A stretch of 58,744 nt of DNA. Source: a virus. Within the stretch, counting starts at the first letter, position 1, and every line of letters starts with the position of its first letter. The stretch lies in IMG/VR virus record IMGVR_UViG_3300032282_001014, positions 1 through 58,744 of that record; one strand, written 5' to 3'. The position numbers and the translations under genes were made by a program. Under the pieces are notes generated by a model that searched no databases, was not told the DNA's origin, and was given only the letters and a program-made list of their open reading frames with translations. This document shows positions 40,110 through 48,861 of the stretch, one piece after another.

Positions 40110-42597
40110 GAAGATAAAAGATGATGAAGAAGAGTTAGAAGGTGAAACCGTTCGTCTGGAAGATGTAGACAACGAAGTAGAGGACACCGAAGACGGTGGC
40201 GCAATTCTGCGCGAAAAGAACGACGTAGACCTCAAGCGTAACCTGAGCCATTTCTCAAACATTGTTGAGGAAGTTGATCAGTCCGAGTTATCCACGGCAG
40301 TTACTGACCTGCTTGAAAAGATTGACAAAGATAAGACTGCACGTGAGAAGCGTGACAAGCAATATGAGGAAGGTATCCGTCGTACCGGACTGGGTGATGA
40401 TGCTCCTGGTGGTGCGCAGTTCACCGGCGCAAACAAGGTAGTACACCCCATGCTGGTTGAGGCGTGCGTAGACTTCTCAGCACGATTCATGAAGGAAATT
40501 TTCCCTTCAAATGGTCCTGTACGTAGTAAGATCTACGGTGTAAAAGATAAAGATAAGTCAGAGAAAGCAGAACGTAAAGCTACGTTCATGAATTGGCAGA
40601 CCACCAAGCAGATGAAGGAGTTCCGCTCCGAGCTTGAGCAGTTGTCTACGCAGCTCCCTTTAGGCGGGGGGCAGTATCTTAAACTGATGTGGAATCCTCA
40701 GTTTAAACGTCCTGGTTCTGAGTTCATCGCGATTGATGATATATACCTGCCGTTCGCTGCTACTAATTTCTACTCTGCTGAGCGCAAGACACACGTACAG
40801 TACATTACAAAAATGGAGTACCAGAAACGTGTCAAGCAGGAAATGTACATTGACGTTGATTTAGGAATGCCAGGGGATCCTGAGTTCAGTAAGTCAACAA
40901 TAGCTAACGATAAAATTGAAGGTCGTCAAGCTTCGTCATATAATGAAGACGGGTTACGTACAATCTACGAAGTATATACGTACTTGGACTTCGGTGACGG
41001 TGATGAACCTTATATCATATCTATTGACAAAACGACCAGCGAAGCTCTAGCGTTGTACCGTAACTGGGAGCCAGAGGACGAGCAGCGTCAAGAGTTAGAT
41101 TGGATTGTTGAGTTCCCGTTTGTACCTTGGCGTGGTGCTTACCCAATCGGCTTGACGCATATGATTGGCGGTTTGTCTGGAGCAGCCACCGGCGCACTAC
41201 GCGCACTGATGGATTCAGCGCATATTCAGAACATCCCAACCTTGCTCAAGCTAAAAGGGGGACCGTCCGGACAGACTATCAACGTACAACCTACTGAAGT
41301 TGTTGAGATGGATGGCGGTGCGATGATTGACGACGTGCGTAAGCTAGCCATGCCTATGCCGTTTAACCAACCTAGTCCTGTTTTGTTCCAACTTCTCGGC
41401 TTCCTAGTTGACGCAGGTAAAGGTGTTGTACAGACGAGCTTTGAAAAGCTGTCAGACCAGAGTCCTAACCAGCCCGTCGGCACAACTCTAGCTCTAATTG
41501 AGCAGGGTATGGTAGTGTTCAGTAGTATTCACGCACGTCTCCATTCATCTATGGAGAGAGTGTTTGAGATTCTGCACCGAATTAACAGCGCTTACCTCAC
41601 TGAAGAAGACATTAAAGCGCAATCGGCTGGTATTGAGATAGATCCTAGTGACTTTGATGGTCCGATGGACGTAATTCCTGTGTCTGACCCTGCTATTTTC
41701 AGTGAAACACAGCGATTTGCACAGATTCAAGCGGTAATGCAGCGTGCAGCTACGGTTCCACAGCTGTATGACGCTAGAAAAGTAGAGGATATGTTCCTCC
41801 GCACGCTGAAAATCAGCGATACGGACGTGCTTCAGCCTAAACCAGCGTCAGAAGACATGGATCCGGTGTCTGAGAACGTAGCGGCTACCATGGGAAGTCC
41901 AGTTTACGTGCTCCCAGCACAAGATCACATAGCGCATTTGATGACGCACCTTGCTTTCTTAAAGTCTCCGTTGTTTGGGCAGAATCCAGCTATTATAAAG
42001 ACGTATTTATACCCGATGGCTATTCATTTACGTGACCACTTACTTAATTATTACTTAACGGAAGCTCATGAGGCTGTGGATAAAGCACAAAAAGAAAAGT
42101 TAATTGAAGAAGACTCAGAACAGCAAGTTTCTGTCATACTTGAGGTTCAAAGGTACATTGAGAATCAGTTAGCTACCTTTGCAAATGAGTTAGCGCAGAT
42201 AGATAAACAAGCTCAGCAATTTAAACCTGAGCCTCCGATGCCGCCAGACAGCAGCTTACAAGTAGCTAAGATGAGTGCTGAATTGCAAGGTCAAGCGTTG
42301 CAGCAGAAAGCTCAAGCAGATCAGGCTAGACTGCAGATAGAGCAACAGAAGCTGGTTGAGAAGCAGAAAGCTGATCAACAGAAGATGACTTCCGACCAGA
42401 TGTCAAGTCAAGCTGAACTCCAGCGTGAACAGTTACGTCAACAGTCAGAAGATCAGCGCACTATGGCTGAATTACAAGCTCGTATGGAAATGAATACCGA
42501 TGACAACGAGACAGCAATGCGTCTTGCGGCAGCGGAAATTGCCAGCGGAGATAAAGTCGCCGTTAGCACAGGAACTGGTATTAACCCAGGAGTTTAA
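40102..42597 (+). CDS. Portal protein
   Basis: The 831-residue protein has the look of large podovirus portals. An acidic N-terminus is followed by KYSG-like core features (RRTGLGDDAPGGAQF, TGANKVVHPMLVEACVDF, FMKEIFP), a beta-rich stem region (NWQTTKQMKEFRSELE), and a long coiled-coil C-terminal barrel rich in Gln/Lys (QIEQQKLVEKQKADQQKM pieces). The size and place after the terminase and before the scaffold fit. It forms the dodecameric DNA channel. It overlaps the giant gene by eight bases. Confidence 0.85.
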   Translation: MAEKIKDDEEELEGETVRLEDVDNEVEDTEDGGAILREKNDVDLKRNLSHFSNIVEEVDQSELSTAVTDLLEKIDKDKTAREKRDKQYEEGIRRTGLGDDAPGGAQFTGANKVVHPMLVEACVDFSARFMKEIFPSNGPVRSKIYGVKDKDKSEKAERKATFMNWQTTKQMKEFRSELEQLSTQLPLGGGQYLKLMWNPQFKRPGSEFIAIDDIYLPFAATNFYSAERKTHVQYITKMEYQKRVKQEMYIDVDLGMPGDPEFSKSTIANDKIEGRQASSYNEDGLRTIYEVYTYLDFGDGDEPYIISIDKTTSEALALYRNWEPEDEQRQELDWIVEFPFVPWRGAYPIGLTHMIGGLSGAATGALRALMDSAHIQNIPTLLKLKGGPSGQTINVQPTEVVEMDGGAMIDDVRKLAMPMPFNQPSPVLFQLLGFLVDAGKGVVQTSFEKLSDQSPNQPVGTTLALIEQGMVVFSSIHARLHSSMERVFEILHRINSAYLTEEDIKAQSAGIEIDPSDFDGPMDVIPVSDPAIFSETQRFAQIQAVMQRAATVPQLYDARKVEDMFLRTLKISDTDVLQPKPASEDMDPVSENVAATMGSPVYVLPAQDHIAHLMTHLAFLKSPLFGQNPAIIKTYLYPMAIHLRDHLLNYYLTEAHEAVDKAQKEKLIEEDSEQQVSVILEVQRYIENQLATFANELAQIDKQAQQFKPEPPMPPDSSLQVAKMSAELQGQALQQKAQADQARLQIEQQKLVEKQKADQQKMTSDQMSSQAELQREQLRQQSEDQRTMAELQARMEMNTDDNETAMRLAAAEIASGDKVAVSTGTGINPGV

Positions 42598-42613
42598 CCT
42601 TTAGGAGATAAAA

Positions 42614-42751
42614 ATGTCAGACAAACCAAAAACGGGCACAGTCCCAATGAACAACGCAGCAGTTAAGCAGCATCACCGTATGGCAGCGGGTGTACCCGTC
42701 ACAGGTCAAACTCTGCCCTCAACTCCGGTTATGCCTAAAACTCCTGCATGA
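42614..42751 (+). CDS. Small Pro/Thr-rich protein
   Basis: The 45-residue frame MSDKPKTGTVPMNNAAVKQHH... follows AGGAGATAAAA and overlaps the next ATG by four bases. It is rich in Pro and Thr and has no membrane segment. A short virion or assembly peptide is possible, without further evidence. Confidence 0.6.
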   Translation: MSDKPKTGTVPMNNAAVKQHHRMAAGVPVTGQTLPSTPVMPKTPA

Positions 42752-42945
42752 ATGTAGAAACAAAACTTCTCAATAGGCTGAAAACGGCGCAAGGTGAGTT
42801 CGCCATGGAGTCTATGAAGAGACCACAAAATCGAGATGCTTTTGAGTACGGGTATCGAGTAGGCGTCGTGGCAGGTTACGAGGCTGCAATTAATGTACTT
42901 CTTTCAATGTTAGATGAGGAGAAAAATAGTGACAACGACCTATGA
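42748..42945 (+). CDS. Small helical hypothetical protein
   Basis: The 65-residue protein MNVETKLLNRLKTAQGEFA... has ENRDAFEYGYRVGVVAGYEAA-like helices (DAFEYGYRVGVVAGYEAAI) and an acidic end. Its stop codon lies inside the start region of the GroES-like gene. The family is unknown; it may be an assembly partner. Confidence 0.6.
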   Translation: MNVETKLLNRLKTAQGEFAMESMKRPQNRDAFEYGYRVGVVAGYEAAINVLLSMLDEEKNSDNDL

Positions 42946-43336
42946 GAACGCGCTAGATGAGGCATTTCCAGCAGTAAATGCTGGAGTACGTCCTTATGGA
43001 AGCCGTGTTCTGGTTCAAATCCGTAGTCCGAAGAAAAAATCAGCAGGGGGTATCATAATCGATACTGGTTCTCGTGATACTGAAAAGTGGAACACGCAAA
43101 TCGCTAAAGTGGTCGCGATTGGTCCTCTGGCTTTTCACAACCGAGACACCATGCAACCATGGCCAGAAGGCGCATGGGCGAAGGTTGGGGATTATATCCG
43201 TGTAGCTAAGTACGGTGGCGATCGCTGGGAAGTACCTCTAGAAGACAACGAAGCTGCGTTGTTTGTTATGTTTAACGATTTGGATTTGTTGGGTGAGGTC
43301 ATTGGCGACCCACTAGCTATCCGAGCATTCATCTGA
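42929..43336 (+). CDS. GroES-like co-chaperonin
   Basis: I start this 135-residue protein at GTG, seven bases after GAGGAG; an ATG five codons upstream lies within the ribosome-binding region. It has the Cpn10 pattern GSRVLVQIRSPKKKSAGGI (start of the core), AKVVAIGP, WAKVGDYIRVAKYGG and FVMFNDLDLLGEV. The mobile-loop region is SPKKKSAGGIIIDTG in pieces. It likely partners host GroEL to fold capsid proteins, as phage co-chaperonins do. Confidence 0.85.
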   Translation: MTTTYENALDEAFPAVNAGVRPYGSRVLVQIRSPKKKSAGGIIIDTGSRDTEKWNTQIAKVVAIGPLAFHNRDTMQPWPEGAWAKVGDYIRVAKYGGDRWEVPLEDNEAALFVMFNDLDLLGEVIGDPLAIRAFI

Positions 43337-43350
43337 TAAGGAGATGAGAT

Positions 43351-44310
43351 ATGGCTGACGTAATGAAAGAAGATGACGAAGACATCAAAGATAAAGATGA
43401 TGTTGTAATCATTGAAGAAGACCCTGCTAATAAAGCAGAAGATGATGACGACGATCAAGATGATGAACGATCGGCTAAAGCTGATGACGGAAATGAAGAT
43501 GAACGGGAAGCTATTCGTGAACGTCGCCGGCAAGAAAAACTAGATCGTAAAGAACGTCGTGATAAAGCTATTTCTAGAGATAAACTAGAGCTAGACTTTT
43601 TACGTAAACGTAACGAAGATTTAGAGCGCCGAGTAACGGTTCAAGAGCAACGTACGCATCAGTTAGACGTAAACGGTTTAGAAGCTCAGATTCAGAAAGC
43701 TCAAAACGATGCTCAAATGGCTGATAGAATCATAGCTAAAGCAGTTGAAGCCGGTAACGGTGAAGACGTAACCCAAGCTATGCGCTACCGTGACGAAGCT
43801 TTATCTAAAATCCAACAATTAGCTTACGCTAAGCAGAATTTTCAGCAAAGAGCTGTGTCTCCTCCTCAAGATAAAATAGATGAGGCTACTGCGTATTATG
43901 CTAAGCAGTTTATAGAAAATAACAAATGGTATGATCCTCAAGGTCGTAATGAGGATTCAGCTATTGTTATGGCAATTGACCAATCTTTAGCAAAAGACGG
44001 TTATGACCCTCGTACAGAAGATTATTGGGTTGAACTTGAGCGTCGTGCGGCACGTCGTTTACCTGAGCGGTTCGGCAAACAGTCTCGTGAACGCGATGAT
44101 GATTACGGAGATAAACAAGAGCGTAAACCTCGCGGTGGTCCGGCAGTCGGTTCAGGTAGAGAACACGCTCCAACATCTACCCGAAAAGAGATCTATCTGT
44201 CCCCAGACCGTAAGCAAGCTCTTATTGATGCTGGAGTATGGGACGACCCTGTTTTACGTATGAGATACGCTAAGAGGTATGCTGAATACGACAAAGCTAA
44301 CAAGGCTTAA
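43351..44310 (+). CDS. Scaffolding protein
   Basis: The 319-residue protein is strongly acidic at the start and helical and charged in the middle (RRQEKLDRKERRDK, FLRKRNEDLERRVT). The C-terminal half is folded-looking and ends YLSPDRKQALIDAGVWDDP. The composition, coiled coil and location before the capsid gene are those of a podovirus scaffold. It guides prohead assembly and is then removed. It follows the GroES-like gene by 14 bases after AAGGAG. Confidence 0.8.
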   Translation: MADVMKEDDEDIKDKDDVVIIEEDPANKAEDDDDDQDDERSAKADDGNEDEREAIRERRRQEKLDRKERRDKAISRDKLELDFLRKRNEDLERRVTVQEQRTHQLDVNGLEAQIQKAQNDAQMADRIIAKAVEAGNGEDVTQAMRYRDEALSKIQQLAYAKQNFQQRAVSPPQDKIDEATAYYAKQFIENNKWYDPQGRNEDSAIVMAIDQSLAKDGYDPRTEDYWVELERRAARRLPERFGKQSRERDDDYGDKQERKPRGGPAVGSGREHAPTSTRKEIYLSPDRKQALIDAGVWDDPVLRMRYAKRYAEYDKANKA

Positions 44311-44318
44311 GTCATCAG

Positions 44319-44347
44319 TTGCCTTTTTTGAAATAACACACTATAAT
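44319..44347 (+). promoter_or_regulatory. Promoter P44.3: TTGCCT-17-TATAAT
   Basis: TTGCCT, a 17-base spacer and TATAAT followed by TT lie in the short gap after the scaffold gene. It drives the capsid genes. The boxes and spacing equal those at 1840-1868 and nearly those at 47796-47824. Confidence 0.75.
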
Positions 44348-44377
44348 TTGCACTAATCGCTGAAAGGAGCGAGTATT

Positions 44378-44908
44378 ATGACCGACGAACGATTAAAGAA
44401 ATCCGCTGGAGAGAACCGTGATAGCAGGGTGATGAAAGATCGCCCAGTTACTGAAAATCGCGAAGTAACCGAAGATGAGCGGGTTGAAATGTTCCGTCAG
44501 CAATTTTTTCAGTCCTCACTTCCGGACTTACCCAAGATTCCTGGCTGGCATACGTGCTGGCTTACCACGACTAATCCCCGTGACTCCATCCAGACGAGAA
44601 TTCGTTTGGGCTATGAACCTGTGAAGCCGGAGGATGTCCCTGGCTGGGAGTATGCCACACTCAAGACGGGTGACTGGCAAGGTTTTATCGGTGTTAATGA
44701 AATGTTGGCTTTTAAGTTGCCTATCAGTCTTTATGAGCGTTTTATGAAGGAGGCTCACCATGATGCTCCTATGCGCGAAGAAGAGAAACTGACAGACACA
44801 GCTGAGTTCTTAGAAGAACAAGCCAAGATGTCTAAGTCGAGGTTGACAGTAGGTGAAGGTAATGCGGAAATGGGACAAAAGCGGGAAGCTCTTTTTGATC
44901 TTTCCTGA
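44378..44908 (+). CDS. Capsid-region hypothetical protein
   Basis: The 176-residue protein begins MTDERLKKSAGENRDS after AAAGGAG. It has an acidic/basic N-terminus, then WHTCWLTTTNPRDSIQTRIRLGYEPV in pieces (WHTCWLTTTNPRDSI) and GDWQGFIGVNEMLAF. A charged end follows. A similar protein is often found between scaffold and decoration genes in podovirus-like phages; role unknown. It is the first gene after promoter P44.3. Confidence 0.7.
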   Translation: MTDERLKKSAGENRDSRVMKDRPVTENREVTEDERVEMFRQQFFQSSLPDLPKIPGWHTCWLTTTNPRDSIQTRIRLGYEPVKPEDVPGWEYATLKTGDWQGFIGVNEMLAFKLPISLYERFMKEAHHDAPMREEEKLTDTAEFLEEQAKMSKSRLTVGEGNAEMGQKREALFDLS

Positions 44909-44937
44909 CGTAACTTTTTAACCATTTAGGAGCAAGC

Positions 44938-45531
44938 ATGTCTTCGACTAGCGCACCTTTTGGTTTTCGCGCATCGTACCACAACAGTGGTCAAATGCGT
45001 CCGAAAGCCTATGTAATCGCTTCGACCTATGCGGCAAATATTTTCTCGGGCGACCCTGTAAAATTAACCGATAACGGTGTTATTCAACTTGGCACTTCAG
45101 ATGGTACTCGTTCAGGTACTGTTGATGGTGTTACTTTGCTAGGCATTTTCGCTGGTTGTCAGTACAACGATGCTACTGGTAAACCAACGATTTCGCCATT
45201 TTGGCCAACTGGCGCAACAGGTACTGAAATTACCGCTTGGGTGTATGACGATCCTGAGACACTATTTGCTGTTCAGTACAACAATCCTTCTTCTGGTACA
45301 ACTATGCAGACTGCGGTCGGCGAAGAATGTGATTGGACTGTAGCATCTCCTGGTGGTTCGACCCAAACAGGTCTTTCCAATACTTATTTGACTGCTATTG
45401 TAGCAACCTCTGGTCAGTTCCAGATTACAGGTTTCGAAGGTAACGTCAATGACTCTATAACAGACGCTTATATTGTGGCTACGGTTCGTATTAACGAACA
45501 CGCCTACAAAGCTGCTGTTAATAGTATTTAA
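44938..45531 (+). CDS. Capsid decoration-like protein
   Basis: The 197-residue protein MSSTSAPFGFRASYHNSG... is a beta-rich, Ser/Thr/Gly-rich protein lying just before the major capsid gene after AGGAGCAAGC. The start SAPFGFRASYH and tail AYIVATVRINEHAYK fit small decoration or head-completion proteins of podoviruses. It has no catalytic motif. Alternative: a head fibre. Confidence 0.7.
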   Translation: MSSTSAPFGFRASYHNSGQMRPKAYVIASTYAANIFSGDPVKLTDNGVIQLGTSDGTRSGTVDGVTLLGIFAGCQYNDATGKPTISPFWPTGATGTEITAWVYDDPETLFAVQYNNPSSGTTMQTAVGEECDWTVASPGGSTQTGLSNTYLTAIVATSGQFQITGFEGNVNDSITDAYIVATVRINEHAYKAAVNSI

Positions 45532-45546
45532 AGGAGGGTTGATTAA

Positions 45547-46461
45547 ATGGCAACTCCAATGAGAAGTACCGACTTTCGGTCGGTAGTTGAACCTATCCTT
45601 AACGAAGTCTTCGATGGTGTTTATGACCAGCGTGCAGACGAGTGGAAGATGGTTTTCCGTGAGCAAAAAGGTATTCCCCGTAATTATCACGAGGAACCTG
45701 TTCTGTATGGTTTTGGCGCAGCTCCAGAACTCCCTGACGGTATGGCTGTTACGTATCAGTCCGGTGGTGTTCTGTTCCTGCAACGCTACCTCTACAAAGT
45801 CTATGGTTTGGCTTTCGCGCTGACCAAAGTTCTGGTAGAAGACGGCGACCACATCCGTATCGGTAAGACCTACGCTGAGCACCTCGCTCAATCGCTGGTT
45901 GAAACCAAGGAAACTCTGGGCGCTAACATTCTGAACCGTGCGTTCAATGCTGCTTATACTGGCGGCGATGGCGTGGCTCTTGTATCTACTAGCCACCCAA
46001 TCGTTAACGGTGTGTTCAGCAATCAGCTGACCACTGCTGCAGCTTTGTCGCAAACATCGCTTGAGCAGATGCTGATTCAGATCCGCAACGCTGTTGACAA
46101 CAACGGTAAGCGTATCCGTTTGACACCTAAGAAGATCGTTTCTGGTCCTTCTAACGTATTCCAAGCTGAAGTTCTGCTGAAGTCCGTCTTGCGTGCTGGC
46201 ACAGCTGACAACGACATCAACCCTGTTAAGTCGATGGGTCTGTTGGCTGAAGGTCAAGCTAACCTTTCTCGTATTACTTCAACTACCGCATGGTGGGTTC
46301 AGACTGATGCTCCACAAGGTCTGAAGCTGTTGATGCGTCGTGGTTTGGAGAAGTCAATGGAAGGTGATTTCGAGACCGACTCGATGCGTTACAAAGCCAC
46401 CGAGCGTTACATCTTCGGTTGGACTGACCCACGTGGTGTCTACGGCACTGCTGGAGTCTAA
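45547..46461 (+). CDS. Major capsid protein
   Basis: The 304-residue protein lies in the classic position after scaffold and decoration genes, after AGGAGG. Features of the HK97-fold capsid include an N-terminal arm (MATPMRSTDFRSVVEPILN, WKMVFREQ), E-loop-type region (YQSGGVLFLQRYLYKVYG), a long P-domain-like helix (KTYAEHLAQSLVETKE) and the A-domain end (FGWTDPRGVYGTAGV). A rho-independent terminator follows at 46473. No delta domain is fused. Confidence 0.85.
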   Translation: MATPMRSTDFRSVVEPILNEVFDGVYDQRADEWKMVFREQKGIPRNYHEEPVLYGFGAAPELPDGMAVTYQSGGVLFLQRYLYKVYGLAFALTKVLVEDGDHIRIGKTYAEHLAQSLVETKETLGANILNRAFNAAYTGGDGVALVSTSHPIVNGVFSNQLTTAAALSQTSLEQMLIQIRNAVDNNGKRIRLTPKKIVSGPSNVFQAEVLLKSVLRAGTADNDINPVKSMGLLAEGQANLSRITSTTAWWVQTDAPQGLKLLMRRGLEKSMEGDFETDSMRYKATERYIFGWTDPRGVYGTAGV

Positions 46462-46472
46462 AGCAAGAATAG

Positions 46473-46502
46473 CCCTCGCTTGGAAACAGGCGGGGGTTTT
46501 TT
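46473..46502 (+). terminator. Rho-independent terminator after capsid gene
   Basis: CCCTCGC (46473-46479) pairs with GCGGGGG (46490-46496, one G-T pair) around a ten-base loop, followed by TTTTTT. It probably sets capsid mRNA levels. Weak read-through would supply the small genes downstream. Confidence 0.85.
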
Positions 46503-46582
46503 CCGGATTATTCCGTGTATCTGACAGTTCCGGCTGACGACATGCAGACAGATACGCACCACTCGCATGTGAGGAAATTAAA

Positions 46583-47002
46583 ATGGCACGTACTACATTT
46601 AGCGGTCCAGTATCGTCTTTGAACGGTTTCATTCCTGGCCACCAAGTAACAACAAACAACGCTATTAACGCAACTGCTACCGCTACGGCAGCTCAAGTTG
46701 CTACCGGCTATATTACTTCTACTTCCGCAGCGGCTACTTCTATCACTATGCCTACAGGCACAGCTCTGGGTAACTTGCTTGGTGCAACTCAAGGTACAAG
46801 TTTAGACCTGTACATTGACAATACCGCTGGGGCGAGCACTGTAACTATGGTCGTCAACACAAATGCTATTTTGTCGTCAGCAGCGGCAGACACTGCGGCT
46901 AGTTTCGGCGATTTGACAATCGCAGCCGGTGTGACAGGTGTTGGTCGTTACACAATCATGTTCTCTAGCCCAACCGCATACGTATTTACTCGTACAGCGT
47001 AA
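46583..47002 (+). CDS. Small virion protein candidate
   Basis: The 139-residue protein starts after GTGAGGAAATTAAA. It is Thr/Ala/Val rich and beta-like (ATATAAQVATGYITSTSAA, VNTNAILSSAAADTAA). Similar small decoration or head-fibre-like proteins lie in this position in related phages. No enzyme motif is visible. A stem-loop follows its stop. Confidence 0.65.
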   Translation: MARTTFSGPVSSLNGFIPGHQVTTNNAINATATATAAQVATGYITSTSAAATSITMPTGTALGNLLGATQGTSLDLYIDNTAGASTVTMVVNTNAILSSAAADTAASFGDLTIAAGVTGVGRYTIMFSSPTAYVFTRTA

Positions 47003-47005
47003 TTG

Positions 47006-47029
47006 TGAGGGGGTTCTCCCCCTCATTTT
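47006..47029 (+). terminator. Stem-loop terminator candidate
   Basis: TGAGGGGG (47006-47013), a TTCT loop and CCCCCTCA (47018-47025) make an eight-pair perfect stem followed by TTTT. The next ribosome-binding site AAGGAGAT begins at 47030. It may lower transcription of the next genes or stabilise a 3' end. Confidence 0.75.
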
Positions 47030-47041
47030 AAGGAGATATAC

Positions 47042-47452
47042 ATGGCTGATGCAGTAACCTCGCAAGTTTTGCTTGATGGCGAACGACTATACATCGCAAA
47101 ATTTACAAACATTTCAGACGGCACAGGTGAGACGGCAGTTTTGAAGATTGACGTCTCTACACTTGCGCCTAATGCTTTCAATTTAGCGTGCAACGGTGTA
47201 AAACTGAACAAAGTTTACGCTACTACCCACGGCATGGAAGTTAGAATTCTTTGGGACGCTACTACTGATGTTTTTGCATGGATGATTCCGCAAAACACAA
47301 ACTACCTTATGGATTTTTCTTCATTCGGTGGCATATCAAACAATTCCGGAGCCGGTAGTACAGGAGACGTGCTATTCACTACACTAGACAGCACTAACGG
47401 AGATATGTATAGTATCGTACTTGAATGTATTAAAACATACGCCACCTCGTAA
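47042..47452 (+). CDS. Small virion protein candidate
   Basis: The 136-residue protein MADAVTSQVLLDGERLYIAK... starts just after AAGGAGATATAC. It is a mixed beta protein with VRILWDATTDVFAWM and a central aromatic cluster. Its class is close to head-tail or capsid accessory proteins near MCP. No enzyme motif. Role unknown. Confidence 0.65.
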   Translation: MADAVTSQVLLDGERLYIAKFTNISDGTGETAVLKIDVSTLAPNAFNLACNGVKLNKVYATTHGMEVRILWDATTDVFAWMIPQNTNYLMDFSSFGGISNNSGAGSTGDVLFTTLDSTNGDMYSIVLECIKTYATS

Positions 47453-47461
47453 GGACAAATC

Positions 47462-47794
47462 ATGGCAAAAGGACCACAGTACGTTAAAGATTTTGACTTC
47501 AGCGTAAAACCTTGTGAGTACAGCTACGGCGGTAAAGTAAAAGGTTACGCAAAAGGCGGCGTAATTGAGAAAGCTACCGGAGAGCGTTACCCTAGCAAAA
47601 AAGTTATGATGAAGCACGAAGCCATGGAAACTCCTCGCATGCAGCGTGAAGAAGTCATGCGACGTTCTGAAGTTAAAGGTGCTATTCCTGGTAAAGCGAT
47701 GCGTCGTTCTGTACCTGTAGCACCTCAAGTGCCGATGATCGGTATGCAAAAAGGTGGTTCGGCAATGAAAATGAGCAAAATTACAAAGAAGTAA
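47462..47794 (+). CDS. Basic GG-motif protein
   Basis: The 110-residue protein is Lys/Met rich and carries SYGGKVKGYAKGGVIEKATG at about residues 22-41 and MQKGGSAMKM near the end. This GG pattern recurs in other virion proteins of the window. It may be a linker or assembly protein. It is followed by a promoter for the second tail block. Confidence 0.62.
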   Translation: MAKGPQYVKDFDFSVKPCEYSYGGKVKGYAKGGVIEKATGERYPSKKVMMKHEAMETPRMQREEVMRRSEVKGAIPGKAMRRSVPVAPQVPMIGMQKGGSAMKMSKITKK

Positions 47795-47795
47795 T

Positions 47796-47824
47796 TTGCT
47801 ATTTTAGTGTTATTGAACTATAAT
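47796..47824 (+). promoter_or_regulatory. Promoter P47.8: TTGCTA-17-TATAAT
   Basis: TTGCTA, a 17-base spacer and TATAAT plus TT lie after the GG-motif gene and before the adaptor-like gene at 47881. It matches the two promoters at 1840 and 44319 in boxes and spacing. Confidence 0.72.
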
Positions 47825-47880
47825 TTCGTCATTCGGGCACGCTGGAACAGCGGCTATACTGACTACTATACGGAGTTAGC

Positions 47881-48861
47881 ATGGCGTATTCTGGCAGCAT
47901 AGGAAACACGACGTTTAACGCTCTGAAGGTGATTGATCATGCCTACAGACGTTGTCGCTTGCCTGCTCAGGCTATAACGAGCGAGATGCAGAACTATGCT
48001 TTAGATTCCCTATTCATGCTTCTTTCAGACTTAGCGAATGTGCGTACACCTAGCTGGTGTATAGAAAAGCTCATTCTACCTATGTATGAAAATCAGCCGA
48101 TTATACCTATGCCGGCAGGTACAATTGATATTTTGAATCTGAATTACCGTCAGATACAACCTGTAAGCGGCGCATACGTAGCTACTTCTACCTCGTATAC
48201 CGTAAACTTCACTACTTCTACCGTCGTAGATACAGTTGGAATTAAATGGAGCGCAGCTTCTGTGCCGCTCACATTCCAAACTAGTGTTGACGGTACAACT
48301 TGGATTACCGTAGGAAGTGCAGATGACACGTCTTCAGCTGGCGAAATAAACTGGACAGACATTTCTGGTGCCATCGCCTATCAGTACTTCCGTATTACCT
48401 CTACGGCTACGATTTCGTACTCTGCGATAACCCTCGGTAACCTTCCTCAAGAAATACCTCTGGGACTTTTGAACAGAGACGGTTATGTTAACCAGAGTAA
48501 TAAATATTTTCCTGGTAGACCTAGCAATTATTGGTACCAGAGAGATTTACCTAACCCTGTCGTAAACCTATGGCCAGCACCGTTTTTAGCTGCTGAAAAT
48601 GCGCAGCTGATTCTTTGGCGCCATAGACAGATTATGGACACCCAGAATTTACAGCAGCAAGTTGAAATACCTACTCGCTGGTATGATGCTATAGTTAACA
48701 AGTTAGCTTACAAAGTAGCTAGAGAAACACCAGCAGTAGACATGAATCTGTTTCCTCTTTTGCAACAGGATTCAAACTTGTCTGAGGAACGAGCTTGGGA
48801 AGGTGATGGCGACCGCTCACCTACTTATATCCAACCTTCTATCGGAGTGTATACAGCATGA
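47881..48861 (+). CDS. Adaptor/connector-like protein with Ig- or jelly-like insert
   Basis: The 326-residue protein begins MAYSGSIGNTTFNALKVIDH after CGGAG. The N-terminal part (EMQNYALDSLFMLLSDLANVR) and the end (LPNPVVNLWPAPF, IVNKLAYKVARETPAVD) resemble phage adaptor/connector families. In the middle a Ser/Thr-rich beta domain (VGIKWSAASVPLTFQTS, GTTWITVG) looks like an inserted Ig or carbohydrate-binding module. A second adaptor-like gene at 1918 makes the pair worth checking. It may join the tail or carry a receptor module. Confidence 0.65.
   Translation: MAYSGSIGNTTFNALKVIDHAYRRCRLPAQAITSEMQNYALDSLFMLLSDLANVRTPSWCIEKLILPMYENQPIIPMPAGTIDILNLNYRQIQPVSGAYVATSTSYTVNFTTSTVVDTVGIKWSAASVPLTFQTSVDGTTWITVGSADDTSSAGEINWTDISGAIAYQYFRITSTATISYSAITLGNLPQEIPLGLLNRDGYVNQSNKYFPGRPSNYWYQRDLPNPVVNLWPAPFLAAENAQLILWRHRQIMDTQNLQQQVEIPTRWYDAIVNKLAYKVARETPAVDMNLFPLLQQDSNLSEERAWEGDGDRSPTYIQPSIGVYTA

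Noticed and set aside
45262-46257. Long open frame (331 residues) on the minus strand across the decoration and capsid genes
   Set aside because: It is antisense to two well-supported virion genes, has no ribosome-binding site and a low-complexity, Ser/Asn/Thr-rich translation typical of reverse-complement shadows.
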